A stretch of DNA of 64,000 nt from positions 13,291,201 to 13,355,200 of the forward strand of contig OZ038422.1 of assembly GCA_964036155.1 (NCBI GenBank). The letters are read 5' to 3'. This document shows, piece by piece, positions 60,529-64,000 of the stretch; the stretch's first letter is position 1; every line of letters begins with the position of its first letter. This stretch comes from Diploscapter coronatus (taxonomy: Eukaryota > Nematoda > Chromadorea > Rhabditida > Rhabditidae). The notes beneath the pieces were generated by a model. It was not told the DNA's origin, did no database searches, and saw only the letters and a list, made by a program, of their open reading frames with translations. Both the position numbers and the translations under genes were made by a program.

Positions 60529-62165
60529 CTGCAAAATTGATATGGTTTTGTGATAATAATAGATGTTTTTGACTAATATGAAATATGTAAGCGTTTTTAC
60601 TGGTCTTGCAAATAATTTTGTGGAAAGCTTAAAATTTGTCTGGTTCTGCAGAATTTTAGATCATTCACTAAAGTTTCTTGAAGTTTATAGGGTTAGTCTA
60701 CTTTTCGGAAAATTCAAAATATGAGTCGAATGTTACATCGAACACCTGAGTGAAGAGCGTACAATAAATATTTATCAGTGTTTTATTATTTTGAATTTTC
60801 TGAAAACTCGACTCGAGTTGTCTATGAATTTATACTGATTCTGAGTTCGTTTTTATAAAATTATTGTCCAAGATATTCATCTTCCGAGATTTTTTTCTGC
60901 ACGAAGTACTCAAGAATTTTTGCTAATCCACAATAAGTAGCATTTTTTGAAAAAAAAAATTATTATTTTCCCTGTGGTTTAGAATATGCAATTGTTATTT
61001 GAGGCTCTATATACGAATTTTCACATTCGCGCGCGAAAATTTTACGGGTATTTTTCATTTGCCTGGGAGGAAGCTACCATTTTTCCTATTTTGGCGTTGA
61101 CAAACAAAATTTATTTCCATCGAAAATTTTTCTAGATATCATTAAATTTCATCTTTGTTTTGATACTCCGATTTAAAGGTTTTATTTTCCGAGTTTTTTT
61201 TTTCAAACATAATCAAATTTTATCTCGTCAAATCGAAATTTCACTTTTTTTTCTCGTCGAATAATTGTATTTTGATTCGGAAATCTGGTGAATCTAAAAA
61301 TAAATCCGGGAAAATTCTGCGATTTGTATTTCATTGCACTCCTAAATTCGTCCAAATTCACATCGTTTCAATTTGATTTCATTTTTCTTTCGATTCAAAA
61401 ACAAACACAGGAAAAATCATTAGGGTTAAAAAAGAATATATTTTTCTATTTTTATTTAAATCTAATGAAAATATGATATAATCATTATACAAACTTAATT
61501 TACAACCCTGTTACTTTGAAGTTTCTTACCCCGAATATATTATTTCGCACACTCTGACTCATGCCCTATCCTTAACCACATAATTAGGTTAGACACGCAG
61601 ATTATTCAATATATCGCCGTAAATTACCCTTATTTATGCACTCTTTTGCAATTATTATGTTATATGTTCTTATTACCTATGACCAAATATCGATTTAATT
61701 TATAATTTAATAATAAAGACCAAATATTTTCTCCATCGCTAAAAGCTATTAACATTTATTATGTGAGCAGATTTTTCGTTTTCATCAATATATATATATA
61801 TACATATTTTTCTCCATTTATAATATATATATGAAAATCGGAAATGCATGGGAGTTCTTTCAAGCGTATGTAAGGCGTAGAGAAATAGCGTTTTTGCAAA
61901 AATACATACTCAACGAAGGAAAATGTAATTCTTGCTCGATAAACCCCTTCATGATCATTATATCACTTATGACATTTGTTATTTGAAATTTATTGACTAG
62001 GGTTTGAGACCATTAAACTAGGTTTGCATAAACCTAGATACAATGTACCTTGGAACATAATAGTCCTTCAAGCGTAATTTCATACGAATGACAACTAACT
62101 GTTTGAATTTTTAGATCGTAAGATCGTAATCTTGATATTGATTATTTTACATTTCTCTTTTATAG

Positions 62166-62294
62166 CCATCACTACACAGAACGTTTGACAATCTTGACGT
62201 TTATCGCGCAAATTTGGTTGAGACGTATCCAAAACTTCTATCATCAACTATTATCTCAACTTACTTACGAATTTTCCTGGACTTCCTTTTCTGA
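62166..62294 (+). other. Possible plus-strand exon
   Basis: After a CTTTTATAG acceptor the frame is open for 42 codons (PSLHRTFDNLDVYRANLVE, then a hydrophobic end) to a TGA at 62292. The phase matches the exon ending at 59350. An overlapping minus-strand exon reading exists at 62269-62350, so strand is uncertain. Confidence 0.2.
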
Positions 62295-62350
62295 CCCCTG
62301 TTTTTTGTTCTCCTCATCGATGTATGGGGCCAGGGCCGAAATTGATTTGC
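62269..62350 (-). other. Possible minus-strand exon
   Basis: Between a TTTTCCAG acceptor and a GTAAGT donor, an open stretch encodes KSISALAPYIDEENKKQGSE, then KEVQENS. The splice signals are good but the partner exons are unknown. It conflicts with the plus-strand candidate at 62166-62294. Confidence 0.2.
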
Positions 62351-64000
62351 CTGGAAAAGAGGAAAAACTGCCTTCCTCTTTGCACGAAATATGCATTCCA
62401 CTTATAGGGGTGGGATCTAGAAAGGAGAGGAAGGAACCTTATTGCCTTTAGAGGCGATGTGCAGATGCGCACAGCCCCCACCCCTTATTTTATTCCCACA
62501 TCATTCAGAACCCTACATCCTCGTTATATTTAGACGGATTTTATCATATTGAGTAACTTTCAAGGGTAGTAACTTTGTTATTTTCCAACTTTTGTATTTC
62601 ATTTTGGTATATAAATGTTCCTCTAGTTGAGATCTATAAAATGATACCGAATTTGTCCGATTTATCAACTCTAAGCCCTTGTAGCTCTTCAATTTTTCGC
62701 ATTTTTCTCCTCAAGTTTGATATATACCTGTTCCCCAAGGCTTGCTCTACAAAACTATGCTAGACTTTTTCTATATTCTTCTGTTGAAGGTCAATTTTAC
62801 ATCGCAAATTGCTCATTTGGAATTCAATTTAGTTGAATACCGGCGTGATATTCGATACTTTTGACGAAATCGTCGAATCCGCCGCAAACACGCCTGCGTC
62901 ACAGCATCGATTCGAACTTTGCCGTGTATTTGCGAATATTCGCCCTCTTCACACTGCCCTGTCTTTAAACGGCAGAAAAATCTTTCCGTCTCCATTTTCA
63001 CCTTACTATTTCCAGCCGAGAGTGAGAAACAGCATAGGAAAATGAGGATAAAAAAAGATTTTTTTGCTGTATACGACAAGACGCAGCGCTCTTATGATAA
63101 CATTTTCAAAAAAAGATGATCTTTTTGGCGAAATTCATTTTACAGTGAATATTCATGTTGAATTTGGAAATTCAAGCAGGTGCAAAATTTTCTTATATTT
63201 GAGCGTTTATTTACCTGAAAATTAATCTATCAGAATCTTTTAGCAAACTCTAACTTCTGACCAAAAGAATTTCTAATTATTGAAATTTCTTTTATATAAC
63301 TGCAAAATTGTAGTTTATTTGGCGGATTTTTGTATTATTTTCGTTTTAAAAGGAGACTTTAAATTTGTCGTAGGATTAGGTGCATACTTAAAAAACTTCA
63401 ATGCACAAATATTCCAGCAAGTGTCATCGCTCGCGCTTTATTTCCTATTCATTAACATTCATTCATAGAACGGCAAAATTCACTTCTTCTTCTATAGGGA
63501 AAAGAAAGGGAAGTTCCCAGAAAAGTGCTTTTCACAATTAGCAGAATCGCTTTACCGCGCGTCAGACTAGAAGAAAAGAGAAAGAAAGAGACTTGAATAA
63601 CTTATCTTGTAACTAGCTTGAACCTTTTTCTACCTGGTAACTTTCAGCCTACCTCCAAAGATCTATTTTTTAATCGTTTTCTTCAAATTATTCTGCAATT
63701 GATATCCAATTCTCATGTTGTTATCACATTGATTCAATTTTAAGGCTAATATTTTCTTTCTTGCCAATGACTCGAGCCCACTCATTTAAATCCAATTATC
63801 ACGCATAAAGATCCGCAAAATGTTGTCTGCAAACTATCGAATTTTCTCATAGCATTTCTTTCGATCATTTTTTCGTTCCCGGAAAATCCTATTTCCCCCA
63901 GACTAGCATTTTCATATCAAATCTATTTATCTCCGAATTTCGTTAAATATCGATTACTCTTGCTAACTTTTAAAGATGCGTCAATTTTTAGCGCTAATGC
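62295..64000. other. Right end of window, no supported gene
   Basis: At 62,813-63,079 both strands are open. The minus frame (88 codons) has a signal-peptide-like start without an ATG (FFILIFLCCFSLSAGNS) and a basic body. The plus frame (62833-63045) reads NTGVIFDTFDEIVESAANT. Neither could be linked to further exons. The rest is AT-rich. Confidence 0.3.

Overview
The window is a nematode nuclear genome segment, probably from a rhabditid-like species. It is AT-rich. Most introns are 45-70 nt with GT...TTTCAG borders, and several start codons sit a few bases after a TTTTAG or TTTCAG acceptor, as expected for trans-spliced messages. The gene families are also nematode-like: a transthyretin-like secreted protein, ShKT-type cysteine repeats, a supplementary nuclear hormone receptor and an nlp-19 type neuropeptide precursor. 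Exon chains were assembled by hand from splice motifs, reading phase and protein continuity. Every internal junction listed was checked for phase.

Layout. 1-0.3 kb: 5' exon of a transthyretin-like gene (-). 2.6-5.7 kb: secreted protein with two cysteine-rich/ShKT modules (+). 6.6-8.0 kb: four-pass membrane protein (+). 8.2-9.4 kb: uncertain ORFs and a pyrimidine-rich tract. 10.0-13.7 kb: nuclear hormone receptor (+), followed by an unassigned membrane-segment exon. 14.1-15.8 kb: stomatin family (-). 19.3-20.9 kb: second four-pass membrane protein (-) with a MITE-like element in an intron. 21.1-21.5 kb: nlp-19 type precursor (-). 23.5-28.4 kb: Na+/H+ exchanger with two alternative 3' ends (-). 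29.9-37.1 kb: ERCC6/CSB DNA-repair translocase (-). 37.7-39.5 kb: lysophosphatidate acyltransferase (-). 40.0-41.5 kb: ribosomal protein uL16 (rpl-10, -).

The right third (42.6-64 kb) differs. A TATA-box promoter at about 42.67 kb points rightward into about 6 kb of sequence with no convincing protein gene. That stretch contains several families of diverged internal repeats, some headed by a perfect GTAAGT donor consensus. After it come AT-rich and CT-rich tracts and, from 59.2 kb, short isolated coding-like exons on both strands. One reading is a noncoding multi-exon RNA locus. Another is a giant 5' intron of a gene whose coding exons lie at 43.0 kb and from 59.2 kb to beyond the window. This region is the best candidate for something undescribed.

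Functional links are limited. rpl-10, the acyltransferase and csb-1 lie head-to-tail on the minus strand with 570-670 bp gaps and could be one transcription unit. The neuropeptide precursor and the minus-strand four-pass protein are also head-to-tail, about 270 bp apart. The stomatin and exchanger are membrane proteins, but nothing in the sequence ties them into one pathway.
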